Shown: in pieces, positions 5,857 through 5,863 of the stretch
Layout: each line of letters starts with the position of its first letter
Numbering within the stretch: the first letter of the stretch is position 1
DNA from: Methanomicrobiales archaeon
GTDB taxonomy: Archaea > Halobacteriota > Methanomicrobia > Methanomicrobiales > JACTUA01
Length of the DNA stretch: 5,863 nucleotides
Direction of reading: 5' to 3'
Assembly (NCBI GenBank): GCA_028678905.1
Contig: JAJRCO010000058.1
Coordinates: forward strand, 1 to 5,863
Position numbers and translations under genes: made by a program
The notes under the pieces: generated by a model
Databases searched by the model: none
Seen by the model: only the letters and a program-made list of their open reading frames with translations
What the model was told of the DNA's origin: nothing

Positions 5857-5863
5857 AACCCAA
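5840..5863 (+). CDS. Possible start of a fourth operon gene (partial, runs off the window)
   Basis: An ATG at 5840, within the end of the second GT4 gene, opens a different frame (MKSASKTQ) that stays open to the window edge, overlapping the upstream stop by 17 bp. The two previous junctions are also overlapping starts, which makes a further coupled gene plausible. There is no clear Shine-Dalgarno and only eight codons are visible, so the product cannot be named and chance is a real alternative. Confidence 0.3.

Overview
The window looks like archaeal, probably methanogen, chromosomal DNA, and a member of the Methanomicrobiales is my best guess. The main evidence is a winged-helix regulator with a FilR1-type (DUF1724) C-terminal domain, a family typical of methanogenic Euryarchaeota. 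Supporting signs are an archaeal-style TATA element next to that gene's start codon, and a GGTGAT Shine-Dalgarno sequence matching the archaeal 16S rRNA 3' end. The lineage is inferred from protein family features, not from a search.

Left part (1-1774): after a possible 17-codon tail of an upstream gene (up to 56), a + strand gene (154-1035) encodes a UbiA-superfamily membrane prenyltransferase. It converges on the minus-strand FilR1-type regulator gene (1774-992), and their 3' ends overlap by 44 bp. Both genes are GC-rich; single 60-base lines counted by hand give about 62%.

Middle (1775-2264): about 490 bp of AT-rich DNA with no convincing gene. It holds the regulator's TATA box, a 16-bp-period tandem repeat, several TTCCG/CGGAA elements including an 11-bp palindrome, and a 21-bp inverted repeat just before the next gene.

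Right part (2265-5863): three glycosyltransferase genes on the + strand form a tightly coupled operon. First is a membrane-anchored GT2 enzyme resembling polyprenyl-phosphate (dolichol-phosphate) sugar synthases. Two cytosolic GT4 (GT-B fold) glycosyltransferases follow. Each junction is a 4-bp ATGA overlap. A further start codon at 5840 may begin a fourth gene that runs off the window. The likely combined role is building a lipid-linked glycan for a surface polysaccharide or glycoprotein: the GT2 enzyme loads a sugar on a polyprenyl-phosphate carrier and the GT4 enzymes use nucleotide-sugars to extend a chain. The sugars and final product cannot be read from sequence. GC falls sharply along the operon (about 50% in GT2, 25-33% in sampled GT4 lines), which suggests the GT4 genes were acquired laterally.

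I found no CRISPR array, transposase, RNA gene or clearly new system. The most interesting points are the composition break, the atypical first motif of the UbiA protein, the tail-to-tail gene overlap and the repeated elements in the intergenic region.
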